From positions 1,612,001-1,676,000 of the forward strand of contig NZ_PJND01000007.1 of the NCBI RefSeq assembly GCF_002846575.1: DNA of 64,000 nt. Direction: 5' to 3'. The notes beneath the pieces are model-generated. The model did not search any database. It was given only the letters and a program-made list of their open reading frames with translations, and was not told where the DNA came from. A program made the position numbers and the translations under genes. This DNA is from Flavobacterium lindanitolerans (GTDB lineage: Bacteria; Bacteroidota; Bacteroidia; Flavobacteriales; Flavobacteriaceae). Below are positions 51,628-60,006 of the stretch, in pieces. Position 1 is the stretch's first letter. The number at the start of each line of letters is the position of its first letter.

Positions 51628-52851
51628 ATGAAATTAAACCATTATTTGGCTTTTTTAAGCCTTTTGTCTTTCTTTTGTGTCTCAGCCCAAAATACTCAAA
51701 AAGGATATCTGATTGATAGAAACAATAAAAAGACTGAAGTTCTTTTTAAGGAAACGGACTTTTCTGATAATACTGCAATACGATACAAACTATCAGAAAA
51801 TGGAGCTTATCAAAGTATTGATAATAATATAGTGGAATATGGTATTGGTAATGATTATAAGTTCGTGAGAAGAAACGTTAAACATGATAAAATGTTTACT
51901 GAAATTTCTACTTTAAAAGAACCTACATTGGTAAGTGAAGAGTTGTTTCTGAATGTTATTGGAGAAGGTGGTGACATAAATTTATATTCTTATTCTGATA
52001 AAGGAAGAACAAAGTTTTTTTATGAAATCAAAGGTTCAAATGAAATAGTACAATTTATTTATAAAAGATATTCAGAAGATAATAGTTCCCAAAAAGAGAA
52101 TAACTATTTTAGAAATCAATTAAATAACATTCTAAAGTGTGAAACTTTGCAGATAGGTGATTTCCTTAATTTAAAATATAGAAAAGAAGATTTTATTAAA
52201 ATATTTGGAAAATACAATGAGTGTAAAAAACAAGATGCTCAAGTATATGAAAATAAATCCGCAAAGAAGCCAAAAATTAAATATAGTGCTTTGGTAGGTC
52301 TTTACCAATCTAGTTTTGCAGTTGAATTTTCTGGAGGTGAATCTGAAAAGGAAACAAAAACTACTATTGGATTTGGTGGAGAAATTGCATTGGTTTTTCC
52401 TTCTGAGAAGACCGAAGTTTTTATTCGTGCAGAGTATGAGAGCTATTCAGGAAGGTCACGATATAGCAACCATTTGACAGGTACAGCCAGACAAGAAAAT
52501 AATTTTTTACTGGAATCCAGTTTCATTAATGTAAATGCTGGTGCCCGATACAATTTTATTTTAAATAATAAAAATAAAATTTTTATTGAAGGAGCAGTAG
52601 GTGTAAATACGCCATTTGACGACATTATATATACTGTTACTTTTCCAGAGGCTACCGGAGGGGCAGAAAATGTTGAACTAAAGTCAGCGTATGCTACAAA
52701 AACGAATGCCTATTTTAATTTCGGTATTGGATATACATACAACAATCAAATCAGCCTTACTCTTAAAACAGATACCAACAGAAACTTATTGACAGATGAT
52801 ACCACTAAGTTTTCCAGAATGGGTTTAAATCTTAAATACACATTTAACTAA
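51628..52851 (+). CDS. Outer-membrane beta-barrel-like protein
   Basis: A 407-residue exported protein with a signal peptide ending FCVSAQ (about residue 21). The N-terminal half (25-210) is mixed, with GYLIDRNNKKTEVLFKETDF, a pattern frequent in Bacteroidota membrane proteins. The C-terminal half (about 215-407) alternates short strands, such as EVFIRAEYESYSGRSRY and YNQISLTLK-like ends, and finishes MGLNLKYTFN, as expected of an outer-membrane beta-barrel. Function unknown. It is followed ten bases on by a two-helix protein gene. Confidence 0.7.
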   Translation: MKLNHYLAFLSLLSFFCVSAQNTQKGYLIDRNNKKTEVLFKETDFSDNTAIRYKLSENGAYQSIDNNIVEYGIGNDYKFVRRNVKHDKMFTEISTLKEPTLVSEELFLNVIGEGGDINLYSYSDKGRTKFFYEIKGSNEIVQFIYKRYSEDNSSQKENNYFRNQLNNILKCETLQIGDFLNLKYRKEDFIKIFGKYNECKKQDAQVYENKSAKKPKIKYSALVGLYQSSFAVEFSGGESEKETKTTIGFGGEIALVFPSEKTEVFIRAEYESYSGRSRYSNHLTGTARQENNFLLESSFINVNAGARYNFILNNKNKIFIEGAVGVNTPFDDIIYTVTFPEATGGAENVELKSAYATKTNAYFNFGIGYTYNNQISLTLKTDTNRNLLTDDTTKFSRMGLNLKYTFN

Positions 52852-52860
52852 TAATTTTTA

Positions 52861-53070
52861 ATGGCCTTTTCGATACATAATGTAAAACCGCTTCATCTGT
52901 ATATTTTATTTGTACTCCTGATTTTCATTTCAACTTTTTTTGAAGGTAAAGTACAAATAGTGTATTATGTATTTGTCATTTTGGGTTGGGCTTCATTTTT
53001 TATGGCTGCTCGAAATTTTATAAAGCAAAGAAAAGGTAAGGCAAGAAAAGTCACTGCCAAGAAGAAATAA
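52861..53070 (+). CDS. Small membrane protein, two helices
   Basis: A 69-residue protein. Helix 1 is LHLYILFVLLIFISTFF (about residues 12-28), helix 2 IVYYVFVILGWASFFM (about 33-50), and the tail is strongly basic (KQRKGKARKVTAKKK), likely in the cytoplasm. Ten bases after the beta-barrel gene, so part of the same transcript, ended by the terminator directly behind its stop. Confidence 0.7.
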   Translation: MAFSIHNVKPLHLYILFVLLIFISTFFEGKVQIVYYVFVILGWASFFMAARNFIKQRKGKARKVTAKKK

Positions 53071-53107
53071 AAATAAATGCGCTAATTAATCAGCGCATTT
53101 ATTTTTT
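53071..53107. terminator. Bidirectional intrinsic terminator
   Basis: AAATAAATGCGCT (53071-53083) pairs perfectly with AGCGCATTTATTT (53092-53104), followed by TTTT on the plus strand. It overlaps the stop region of the convergent serine hydrolase gene. Confidence 0.88.
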
Positions 53108-54158
53108 TCCATAAAACTTCATCGAAATCGGATAAAGCTAAATTGACGTTGTCAGCTGCCTCGCCCATTCGTACAATTACCATCTTTCGGCTGGGAATTA
53201 CATAAATTTTCTGGTCATTTTTACCCAGCGCCATAAACATATCATTTGGACCTTCCGGAATTATGCTTCCCGGAAACTGTATTTGTGTTTGTGGTAAATG
53301 ATAACTTGACTTTCCGTTTAGCCACCATAAATAACCATATCCCAAATTAATGTTTTGAGACGTATTTGTCGCAGCAGTACAATAACTTTCATTTACTATT
53401 ACTTCATTATTCCATTTTCCTTTATTGAGCATAAGGAGGCCAAAACGGGCCATGCTTCGGGTAGTGCTCCAATATACGCTATTGTTTCCTGATTGAATCC
53501 AGGCGCCATTCATTCCTATTTTGTTTCTTAGTTTTGTGTTGAAATAATTACTGTAGGTCGTTGAAACGGCTGAAGCTACAACGTCTTGCAGTTTTACATA
53601 AACGTTATGATAAGCCCACCGTGTTCCTGCATCTGCCTTGTAGGTAAGACAATCAGGTTCCACACAGTCACCATTGTCAATGTCTTCAAGCCCGGAGGTC
53701 ATAGTAAGCAGATGTTTGTTTGTAATCAGGTTTTCTTTCGTAACGGGAAGGCTTGTCCATCCCTGGCCCAGATAATCTGAAACCCTACCATTACTATTCA
53801 GATGGCCTTCCTGTTCTGCAATTCCAACCATGGTTGCCGTTAATGTTTTTCCAGCACTTGCCCAATACCAATTGGATGTGGCAGAATGGCCATTAAAATA
53901 ATTTTCCATGACTATCTTGCCGTCGACCAAAATAATAAAGCCTTTGGTGTGCTTTTCTTCCAAATAGGAAAGGAGCGGAGTAACTGCATTTTCATTCCAT
54001 CCTAATGAACTCAATGATTTTGTCTCCCACAAAGCGCTTTCTTCCAAAGGAGGAAAGTAGATTGTAGATTCCGGAGGATTAGAACTAGAACTGTCACTTT
54101 CAGAACTACAGCTGATTAAAGCTAAAATAAAGAGCAAAGAATAACCTATTTTTTTCAT
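53082..54158 (-). CDS. Serine hydrolase of the class C beta-lactamase family, lipoprotein
   Basis: A 358-residue lipoprotein (FILALISCSSES, lipidation at C17). The penicillin-recognising fold is seen from the active-site ASAGKTLTATMVG (SxxK, near residue 97) and WAYHNVYVKLQD (YxN, near 183). A C-terminal VIPSRKMVIVRMGEA closes the sheet. The third KTG-like motif is not obvious. Such proteins are DD-peptidase or esterase-like (EstB) more often than true beta-lactamases. A serine-rich linker follows the lipid site. Confidence 0.87.
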   Translation of the reverse strand: MKKIGYSLLFILALISCSSESDSSSSNPPESTIYFPPLEESALWETKSLSSLGWNENAVTPLLSYLEEKHTKGFIILVDGKIVMENYFNGHSATSNWYWASAGKTLTATMVGIAEQEGHLNSNGRVSDYLGQGWTSLPVTKENLITNKHLLTMTSGLEDIDNGDCVEPDCLTYKADAGTRWAYHNVYVKLQDVVASAVSTTYSNYFNTKLRNKIGMNGAWIQSGNNSVYWSTTRSMARFGLLMLNKGKWNNEVIVNESYCTAATNTSQNINLGYGYLWWLNGKSSYHLPQTQIQFPGSIIPEGPNDMFMALGKNDQKIYVIPSRKMVIVRMGEAADNVNLALSDFDEVLWKKINALIN

Positions 54159-54265
54159 AAGGACAGGATTTATTATATATAGACTTTAAAAATACCAAAT
54201 AGTTTAAAGCCGGAAACTTTTTTATCATAGCAAATAGTGGTAATTTTATTTTTTAAAATAATGAA

Positions 54266-54706
54266 ATGAAAAAAGGAGTTTTATTGCTGTTTGCCGCAGT
54301 AGTTACCATAGCTTGCAACCAGAACGTATCAAAAGAAGATGCCAAAAAATTAAATGGCTATTGGGAAATTGAAAAGGTAATTTTGGCTGACGGTTCAGAA
54401 AAAGATTATAAAATCAATACAACCTATGACTTTTTTGAAATCGGGAACAATTACAAAGGGTTCCGTAAAAAAGTGAGTCCACAATTGGATGGAAAATTTT
54501 TGACAGATGATACTTCCGAAGCGGTTGAAATTGTAGAAAAAAACGGTAAAGTATATTTAGATTATAAAACTGACTATGCAAAATGGGAAGAAGAACTGAA
54601 GTCAGTTTCTGAAAACCAGATGACGATTGTCAACCCACAAAAAATAGAATACCAATATAAAAGAGCAACCCCAATAAACCTGCTAGATGGCAAAGAGGCT
54701 AAATAA
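54266..54706 (+). CDS. Lipocalin-like lipoprotein
   Basis: A 146-residue lipoprotein; LLLFAAVVTIACNQN gives lipidation at C17. A small beta-barrel follows, with LNGYWEIEKVILADG near residue 30, GKFLTDDTSEAVEIVEK and a final strand. This matches the lipocalin-like (DUF4488-type) proteins common in Bacteroidota. Its last 20 bases overlap the DciA-like gene, so translation is coupled. Confidence 0.75.
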   Translation: MKKGVLLLFAAVVTIACNQNVSKEDAKKLNGYWEIEKVILADGSEKDYKINTTYDFFEIGNNYKGFRKKVSPQLDGKFLTDDTSEAVEIVEKNGKVYLDYKTDYAKWEEELKSVSENQMTIVNPQKIEYQYKRATPINLLDGKEAK

Positions 54707-54983
54707 TGAAAATTCAGTAGGCGATGTCCTGAAACACATCATAGAAGCAAACAAACTGCAACCCGGAATTGACCGTATTGCCGTAAAAGAAGCATGGATT
54801 TCGCTAATGGGAAATGGTGTGAACAGTTATACTAAAGATGTGGTTTTAAGAAACAATACGTTGTATGTAGAACTTACTTCGGCTGTATTGCGTCAGGAAT
54901 TAAGCTATGGAAAAGAAAAAATCATAAAGATGATAAACGAGGAATTCCGTCGCGATATCGTAAGGGAGATTGTTTTTAGATAG
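54687..54983 (+). CDS. DUF721/DciA-like protein
   Basis: A 98-residue protein. NSVGDVLKHIIEANKLQPGI near residue 8, then AWISLMGNGVNSYTKDV and LYVELTSAVLRQELSYGKEK, match the DUF721 (DciA) KH-like domain. DciA loads the replicative helicase DnaB in bacteria without DnaC. Such a role fits here, but short DUF721 proteins vary. It overlaps the lipocalin-like gene and is convergent with ndk, separated by a terminator. Confidence 0.85.
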   Translation: MAKRLNNENSVGDVLKHIIEANKLQPGIDRIAVKEAWISLMGNGVNSYTKDVVLRNNTLYVELTSAVLRQELSYGKEKIIKMINEEFRRDIVREIVFR

Positions 54984-55003
54984 GTTTTGTAAATTAAAAA
55001 CAT

Positions 55004-55038
55004 AAAAAAATCCGTTTCAATTTGAAACGGATTTTTTT
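55004..55038. terminator. Bidirectional intrinsic terminator
   Basis: AAAAAAATCCGTTTCAA pairs with TTGAAACGGATTTTTTT across 55,004-55,038, with T/A runs on both sides. It ends the ndk transcript and the DciA-like transcript. Confidence 0.9.
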
Positions 55039-55050
55039 ATTGTATTTTGA

Positions 55051-55470
55051 TTAAAACTGCTCTCTTCCTGAAAAGTGAAAAGCACCTTCAATAGCAGCGT
55101 TTTCATCGCTATCAGAACCGTGAACCGCATTCTCTCCAATTGATTTTGCATATTTCTTACGGATAGTTCCTTCAGCAGCATCTGCAGGATTCGTAGCACC
55201 AATAAGTGTTCTGAAATCTTCAACAGCATTTTCTTTTTCTAAAATTGCCGCTACAATCGGACCTCTTGTCATGAACTCAACCAATTCTCCAAAGAAAGGT
55301 CTTGCGCTGTGAATTGCATAAAATTGCTGAGCATCAGCTACAGTCAATTGAGTCAATTTCAAAGAAACAATTTTAAAACCACCTTCAGTAATCATGTTCA
55401 AAATTCCACCGATGTGTCCGTTTTCAACCGCATCTGGCTTAATCATTGTGAATGTTCTATTCGTTGCCAT
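55051..55470 (-). CDS. ndk: Nucleoside diphosphate kinase
   Basis: A 139-residue NDK that transfers phosphate from NTPs to NDPs. It begins with [20 protein letters not shown], the fold's first strand and Kpn-loop start, and holds [20 protein letters not shown] near residue 55. The active-site His is in [17 protein letters not shown] near 117. The length is normal for bacteria. A TACTTTTG -7 element lies about 25 bases upstream. Confidence 0.96.
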   Translation of the reverse strand: MATNRTFTMIKPDAVENGHIGGILNMITEGGFKIVSLKLTQLTVADAQQFYAIHSARPFFGELVEFMTRGPIVAAILEKENAVEDFRTLIGATNPADAAEGTIRKKYAKSIGENAVHGSDSDENAAIEGAFHFSGREQF

Positions 55471-55494
55471 TATATTTTTTGTTTAGATTTGGCG

Positions 55495-55529
55495 CAAAAG
55501 TAGTGTTTTTGACAGAAAACGAAAAACAA
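55495..55529 (-). promoter_or_regulatory. Promoter of ndk
   Basis: TACTTTTG (minus strand, 55502-55495) is a perfect -7 match. A TTG lies at 55529-55527, spaced 24 bases, one more than the usual range. Confidence 0.45.
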
Positions 55530-55580
55530 TCGCAAGAATTAGCAACAGAAAATTTTGTATTCGGTTTGTATGATACCCAA

Positions 55581-57176
55581 CTAAAGAATGACGATTTTGA
55601 ATTCCTGTTCCAGAGGGTGCAATTCTTCGAATAATTTATATAAAAGAACTTCGCCATAACCTAAATAGAATTCAGAAAAATTTACAATTCTTTCCTGTAA
55701 GCTCTGGTTTGGAAATAGTTCATTTTGCAAATCTGAAATCCGTTCCAATTCTTCCTGGTGTTTTTTCTTTTCAGCTTTTAGCAGTCGTTTCTCCAGATTT
55801 TCCAAACCTTTAATCTGTTTGACTTCCTGTGCTTTAACCGCGCCTGTAAAAGACTTATCTGTTTGTTCGGCTATCTTGTTAAGGCTCTCAAACTGTTGTC
55901 TTAAAAAATCTTTTTGTGCTGTAAAATCAATTGGAAACTCAGAAAAAGTTTTTACCTTGAAATTCATTAACTCCTGCTGTTTTGAAAATAAGTCTTTCCA
56001 GGACAGGTTAAGCTTATCGGCTTTTTTGACTTGTTTTTCTGTAGCCAATAAAACAGAGTTTCTTAGGAGTAGTATAGGAAAAGTAACATTTGCTGCTTCA
56101 AAGTATGATTTCAATTCCAGCCAATAGGCTAATTCACCGCCTCCTCCTATGTAGCAAAGATTAGGAAGAATGACTTCCTGATACAAAGGACGCATGATAA
56201 CGTTAGGGCTGAATTTTTCAGGATGGTTTTTTAGCAATTCCAGGATTTCTGCTTCTGTAAACTTTAATTCGGTATTGTTCACATAATAGAAACCGTTTTG
56301 CAGAATAATGCGTTCACGAAAATCATCTTCAATATAAAAGAGGTTGATTTCACGCGGATTGACCTGTATGTTGTAATTTTTTAGCTTTTCAGATGTTTCC
56401 AGAACCTTTTTATGAGCTGTCTGGTTTAAGAGTTCTTCTTTAACATAAGGAGCAAAATGCTTTTTGAGCTCTTTAGAATCGGCATCCAGAATGACCAATC
56501 CGGTTTTTCCGAATAATTCATTGGCTAAAAATCGGGTTGCATCTGCAAGATTATTGTGGCGGACATACGATTCTTCGAATAGTTTTTTTAAATATTCAGC
56601 ATTTTTTCCGATGCCCAATTCCAATGAAAAAACTTCAAAAACTTCTTCAAGTCCTTTAGTTGAAAGCCGTCCAACAGGCCCACCGCTTTCCGTATTCCAA
56701 CGCACTTTTTTTCCATGCAGGTTGAAATAATTGATTTCTTCAAAGTCATGGTCTTCGGTAGCCATCCAATAAACCGGTACGAAATTGTATTCGGGATATT
56801 TTAATTTTAATTGTTTGGTAAGGTTGATAGTAGAAACAATCTTATACAAAAAATATAATGGTCCGGTAAAAAGATTGAGCTGGTGTCCGGTCGTTACCGT
56901 AAATGTTTTTGGGTTTTCCAAAGCCAGAATGTTCCATTTTGTCAGGTCGGAAACAGAGAGTCCGGAATATTGTTTTTCCAAAATAGAAACTAAAGTTTTA
57001 CGCTTTACAATATCCGAATTGAAATTTTTCTCCTTTTCAAGAAGTTGTTTCTCAAAATTTTCTAAAGAAGGAAACCGATGATAAAGCGACTGTAGGTCTG
57101 ATTTTTGATTTAAATAATCGTTGATTAAGGAAGTAAAGTAACCAGATTCTTGATAGCTGATACAGTCGGTTGGCAT
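55581..57176 (-). CDS. bshC: Bacillithiol biosynthesis cysteine-adding enzyme BshC
   Basis: A 531-residue protein thought to add cysteine to glucosaminyl-malate, the last step of bacillithiol synthesis. Family positions are TVTTGHQLNLFTGPLYFLYK near residue 96, YWMATEDHDFEEINYF near 137, PNVIMRPLYQEVILPNLCYI near 330 and GGGELAYWLELKSYF. A coiled coil occupies about 445-495. Neither bshA nor bshB is here. Upstream lie short repeats and no clear promoter. Confidence 0.92.
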   Translation of the reverse strand: MPTDCISYQESGYFTSLINDYLNQKSDLQSLYHRFPSLENFEKQLLEKEKNFNSDIVKRKTLVSILEKQYSGLSVSDLTKWNILALENPKTFTVTTGHQLNLFTGPLYFLYKIVSTINLTKQLKLKYPEYNFVPVYWMATEDHDFEEINYFNLHGKKVRWNTESGGPVGRLSTKGLEEVFEVFSLELGIGKNAEYLKKLFEESYVRHNNLADATRFLANELFGKTGLVILDADSKELKKHFAPYVKEELLNQTAHKKVLETSEKLKNYNIQVNPREINLFYIEDDFRERIILQNGFYYVNNTELKFTEAEILELLKNHPEKFSPNVIMRPLYQEVILPNLCYIGGGGELAYWLELKSYFEAANVTFPILLLRNSVLLATEKQVKKADKLNLSWKDLFSKQQELMNFKVKTFSEFPIDFTAQKDFLRQQFESLNKIAEQTDKSFTGAVKAQEVKQIKGLENLEKRLLKAEKKKHQEELERISDLQNELFPNQSLQERIVNFSEFYLGYGEVLLYKLFEELHPLEQEFKIVIL

Positions 57177-57251
57177 AGTTGGAATTTTTTTGTAAAAATA
57201 AATAAAATTACTGCATGAATAAGTAGTTTAACAAAGGCTTTAAGATAGTTG

Positions 57252-57310
57252 ATAGTGGATAGTCGATAGCCTATAGTGGATAGTCGATAGAGGGTAGTGG
57301 ATAGTTGGGA
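57252..57310. repeat. Short 21-base direct repeats
   Basis: The unit ATAGTGGATAGTCGATAG occurs at 57252-57269 and 57273-57290, with a degraded third copy from 57,294, giving a 21-base period. It lies in the 450-base gap between bshC and the small peptide gene. On the minus strand the pattern is CTATCGACTATCCACTAT. It encodes no credible gene. Confidence 0.7.
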
Positions 57311-57422
57311 AATGCCGGAGTTAAAGTGAAAAAGATAAATAGTTAGAGTGGAGTTTTGGTTGAAAACAAAAAATAAAAAATAAAGTTTTTCATTGTACAT
57401 CTAAATTTTCTTTGCGAAATTT

Positions 57423-57542
57423 CACCTTAGCACCTTAGCACCTTAGCACCTTAGCACCTTAGCACCTTAGCACCTTAGCACCTTAGCACCTTAGCACCTT
57501 AGCACCTTAGCACCTTAGCACCTCAGCACCTTAGCACCTCAG
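57423..57542. repeat. Tandem array of 15 CACCTTAG octamers
   Basis: Fifteen head-to-tail copies of the eight-base unit CACCTTAG fill 120 bases. Copies 13 and 15 are CACCTCAG; the rest are identical. The period is not a multiple of three, so no frame repeats cleanly. The array ends 15 bases before the TTG of the promoter at 57,558. Such runs can change length by slippage. Confidence 0.95.
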
Positions 57543-57557
57543 AAACTTTAAAAAAAT

Positions 57558-57589
57558 TTGCATAATTCAAAAAATATTCTAAATATTTG
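57558..57589 (+). promoter_or_regulatory. Promoter of the 27-residue peptide gene
   Basis: TTG (57558-57560) and AATATTTG (57582-57589, one mismatch to TAnnTTTG) are 21 bases apart. Transcription would begin near 57,595, about 33 bases before the ATG at 57,628. Confidence 0.5.
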
Positions 57590-57627
57590 CACTCGAAAAA
57601 TTAATAACACTTTTAAAACGAAGAAAA

Positions 57628-57711
57628 ATGACTGTATTGGCATTATCATTTCAAAGCTACTCACCAACAGGATTTGGTGCTGTGCGTCTTCGTGGCTTAT
57701 TTCAATCTTAG
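57628..57711 (+). CDS. 27-residue peptide, possible leader peptide
   Basis: A complete short ORF: MTVLALSFQSYSPTGFGAVR followed by LRGLFQS and TAG. It has a promoter 39 bases upstream and a strong terminator 21 bases downstream, so it forms a compact transcription unit. Within the ORF CACCAA (57662-57667) pairs with TTGGTG (57674-57679). The last codons can pair with the 5' arm of the terminator. Residues R20-L21-R22 form an Arg-x-Arg motif of the type known to stall macrolide-bound ribosomes. Possible leader peptide for the rtcB operon; no family recognised. Confidence 0.5.
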   Translation: MTVLALSFQSYSPTGFGAVRLRGLFQS

Positions 57712-57768
57712 AAATTATTTTTTAGATATATAAAAAAGCCCGAAGCATTTTAGATTCGGGCTTTTTTT
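57689..57768 (+). terminator. Intrinsic terminator with a possible antiterminator arm (attenuator)
   Basis: The terminator stem is AAAAAAGCCCGAA (57732-57744) with TTCGGGCTTTTTT (57755-57767), loop of ten bases, followed by T and A. The sequence TTCGTGGCTTATTT (57689-57702), inside the peptide ORF, can instead pair with all 13 bases of the 5' arm, with one bulged T and one A-A mismatch. The two structures exclude each other. Confidence 0.6.
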
Positions 57769-57810
57769 ATTCTAGACACTTCAAAATTTTCCCGAAAAAT
57801 AGTTCCATTA

Positions 57811-57829
57811 TTTATCCCGAAAGGATAAA
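57811..57829 (+). other. Hairpin upstream of rtcB
   Basis: TTTATCC (57811-57817) pairs with GGATAAA (57823-57829) around the five-base loop CGAAA. It is followed by AAGATTTG (57829-57836), one mismatch from a -7 element. It could be part of a second promoter region or a structured leader of rtcB. Confidence 0.4.
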
Positions 57830-57912
57830 AGATTTGGCATGCTTATGTTTCATTTCCATAGTATTTGGAATTCACGTAAGTCTGCACAGAATAATTACAA
57901 TTAATAAAATTT

Positions 57913-59304
57913 ATGGGAAATAAATTATCTGGAAAAGACCTGATTAAATTGGGCTTTCCAAAAAATAATTCAATAAATATCGCCCTTGGGCAAATAAACA
58001 GATATAGAAAAAGAGAAAAAAAGGAATCCATTCTGGCAGAAGCGAAAGAGGTTTTGCTGCATCCGGAAAAATTCAACGGACATGGAACATGGGGAAAAGT
58101 GGCTGAAGGTCTGGTTAATCCCGTGCAAGTAAGAATGCATCAATTGAAAACAACAAGGGCTCCCTTTACGATTTTTGGAGAAAATGAAATCGATGAACAG
58201 GCCAAGTTTCAATTGTATGACTCGCTCAAACTGCCAATTTCAATAGCAGGAGCCTTAATGCCTGATGCACATTCGGGATATGGTTTGCCAATTGGAGGCG
58301 TTTTGGCAACAGACAATGCTGTGATTCCATACGGAGTTGGTGTCGATATTGGTTGCCGTATGAGCCTTTCTGTTTTTGACCTTCCGGCATCATTCCTAAA
58401 AGGGAAAGACGACCAGCTACAGGCCATATTGAAAGACCATACCAAATTCGGGATGTATGAGACACATGCAATTAAGGCAGACCATGAAGTGTTTTACAGA
58501 AAAGAGTTTCAGGACATTCCCCTGTTAAAACGTCTTTTGGATAAGGCTTACAAACAGCTTGGTACGTCAGGAGGAGGCAACCATTTTGTGGAATTTGGAA
58601 TCGTCAAAATTAATAATCCGCTACGCGAATGGAAAATAGAAGCAGGCGAGTACTTTGCTGTTCTTTCTCATAGCGGTTCGCGCGGATTAGGAGCCAATAT
58701 TGCAAAGCATTATACCTATCTGGCAACAAAACAATGCCCGTTGCCTAGGAATGTACAGCATTTGGCCTGGCTTGACCTCAATACGCATGACGGACAGGAA
58801 TATTGGCTCGCAATGAATCTGGCGGGTGATTATGCCAAAGCCTGCCATGACGATATTCACAGAAGAATTGCCAAAATACTCGGAAAAAGAGTGGTAGTAA
58901 CCATTGAAAACCATCACAATTTTGCATGGAAGGAGATGGTAGATGGCAAGGAGTGCATTGTCCATAGAAAAGGGGCGACTCCGGCTGCAGAAGGACAATT
59001 GGGGATTATTCCGGGTTCAATGACAGTACCGGGCTATATTGTGAGAGGAAAAGGAAATGCTGAAAGCTTAAATTCAGCTTCACATGGAGCCGGGAGATTG
59101 TTTTCAAGGGCAAAGTGCAAAGGTACTTTCACACAAAGCGAAATCAACAGAGTGCTGAAAGCAAATGAAGTTACACTTATTGGTGGCAATATTGACGAAG
59201 CTCCTATGGCTTACAAAGACATTACGAAAGTAATGGAAAACCAAAGCGAGTTGGTAGAAATACTGGGAACTTTCACTCCAAAAATTGTCAGGATGGACCG
59301 ATAA
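57913..59304 (+). CDS. rtcB: RNA ligase RtcB, PrfH-associated
   Basis: A 463-residue GTP- and manganese-dependent RNA ligase joining 3'-phosphate or 2',3'-cyclic phosphate ends to 5'-OH. Active-site residues are visible: MPDAHSGYGLPIGG (116-129), C148 in GVDIGCRMSL, GGNHF (N223, H224), H253 in SHSGSRGLG, H334 and H335 in IENHHN, and the guanylylated H391 in SASHGAGRLFSR. The RtcB group encoded next to prfH is reported to repair cut 16S rRNA. The gene lies 12 bases before prfH. No RtcR regulator or RtcA is present. Confidence 0.95.
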   Translation: MGNKLSGKDLIKLGFPKNNSINIALGQINRYRKREKKESILAEAKEVLLHPEKFNGHGTWGKVAEGLVNPVQVRMHQLKTTRAPFTIFGENEIDEQAKFQLYDSLKLPISIAGALMPDAHSGYGLPIGGVLATDNAVIPYGVGVDIGCRMSLSVFDLPASFLKGKDDQLQAILKDHTKFGMYETHAIKADHEVFYRKEFQDIPLLKRLLDKAYKQLGTSGGGNHFVEFGIVKINNPLREWKIEAGEYFAVLSHSGSRGLGANIAKHYTYLATKQCPLPRNVQHLAWLDLNTHDGQEYWLAMNLAGDYAKACHDDIHRRIAKILGKRVVVTIENHHNFAWKEMVDGKECIVHRKGATPAAEGQLGIIPGSMTVPGYIVRGKGNAESLNSASHGAGRLFSRAKCKGTFTQSEINRVLKANEVTLIGGNIDEAPMAYKDITKVMENQSELVEILGTFTPKIVRMDR

Positions 59305-59316
59305 AAAAGTAAAAAA

Positions 59317-60006
59317 ATGGAAAAGATAATTCAGATAACAGCGGGCCGTGGGCCTGCAGAATGCACTTGGGTAGTTGCCCAGGTGCTTAAAAAAGTGTTG
59401 GCAGAAGCACAGGAGCTACAGCTTGAAGCTGTTTTATTGCAACGCCAGGCAGGTTCTGAAAATGGAACAGTTGAAACCGCTACAGTTTCTGTAAAAGGAA
59501 AAGACGTGTCAATGTTTGTAGCCTCCTGGGTTGGAACTATCCAATGGATAGGCCAAAGCCAGTTCAGGAAGATGCACAAGCGTAAAAACTGGTTTATTGG
59601 GATTTTTGAAATCGAAAACCAAAAAAGCCAGACGATTTCAGAAAACGAAATCCAATATCAGGCAATGAGAAGTTCAGGAGCCGGTGGACAACATGTGAAC
59701 AAGGTGAGTTCTGCTGTCAGGGCGACACATTTGCCAACAGGAATTACTGCGGTTGCGATGGACAGCCGGTCACAGCACCAAAACAAAAAACTGGCAACAG
59801 AAAGATTATTTAAAAAACTAGAAAGCGAAAATTTGCAGCAGCTCAAGGAACAGGTAGGCAAACAATGGGAAAACCAACTGAATATACAACGCGGAAACCC
59901 GATAAGGGTATTTGCCGGAACCGATTTCAAGAAGAATAAAATTGAGAAAAGCTATAAAGGAACCCGCAGAAAATTAAAAACAGATTTAAGAAATGAAAAC
60001 AATTGA
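59317..60006 (+). CDS. prfH: Peptide chain release factor homologue PrfH
   Basis: A 229-residue release-factor-like protein with a GAGGQ motif at residues 121-125 (RSSGAGGQHVNKVSSAVR). It lacks the N-terminal stop-codon-reading domain of RF1/RF2, as PrfH does; the first 100 residues form a smaller domain with FVASWVGTIQWIG. PrfH releases peptides from ribosomes damaged in the decoding centre so that RtcB can reseal the 16S rRNA. The stop codon overlaps the start of the next gene by 14 bases. Confidence 0.93.
   Translation: MEKIIQITAGRGPAECTWVVAQVLKKVLAEAQELQLEAVLLQRQAGSENGTVETATVSVKGKDVSMFVASWVGTIQWIGQSQFRKMHKRKNWFIGIFEIENQKSQTISENEIQYQAMRSSGAGGQHVNKVSSAVRATHLPTGITAVAMDSRSQHQNKKLATERLFKKLESENLQQLKEQVGKQWENQLNIQRGNPIRVFAGTDFKKNKIEKSYKGTRRKLKTDLRNENN

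Noticed and set aside
57125..57400. 91-codon minus-strand frame
   Set aside because: It overlaps the start of bshC in another frame, and its inner part is only the 21-base repeat translated as a seven-residue period.
57423..57542. CRISPR array
   Set aside because: The repeats are eight bases, head to tail with no spacers, and no cas genes are nearby.
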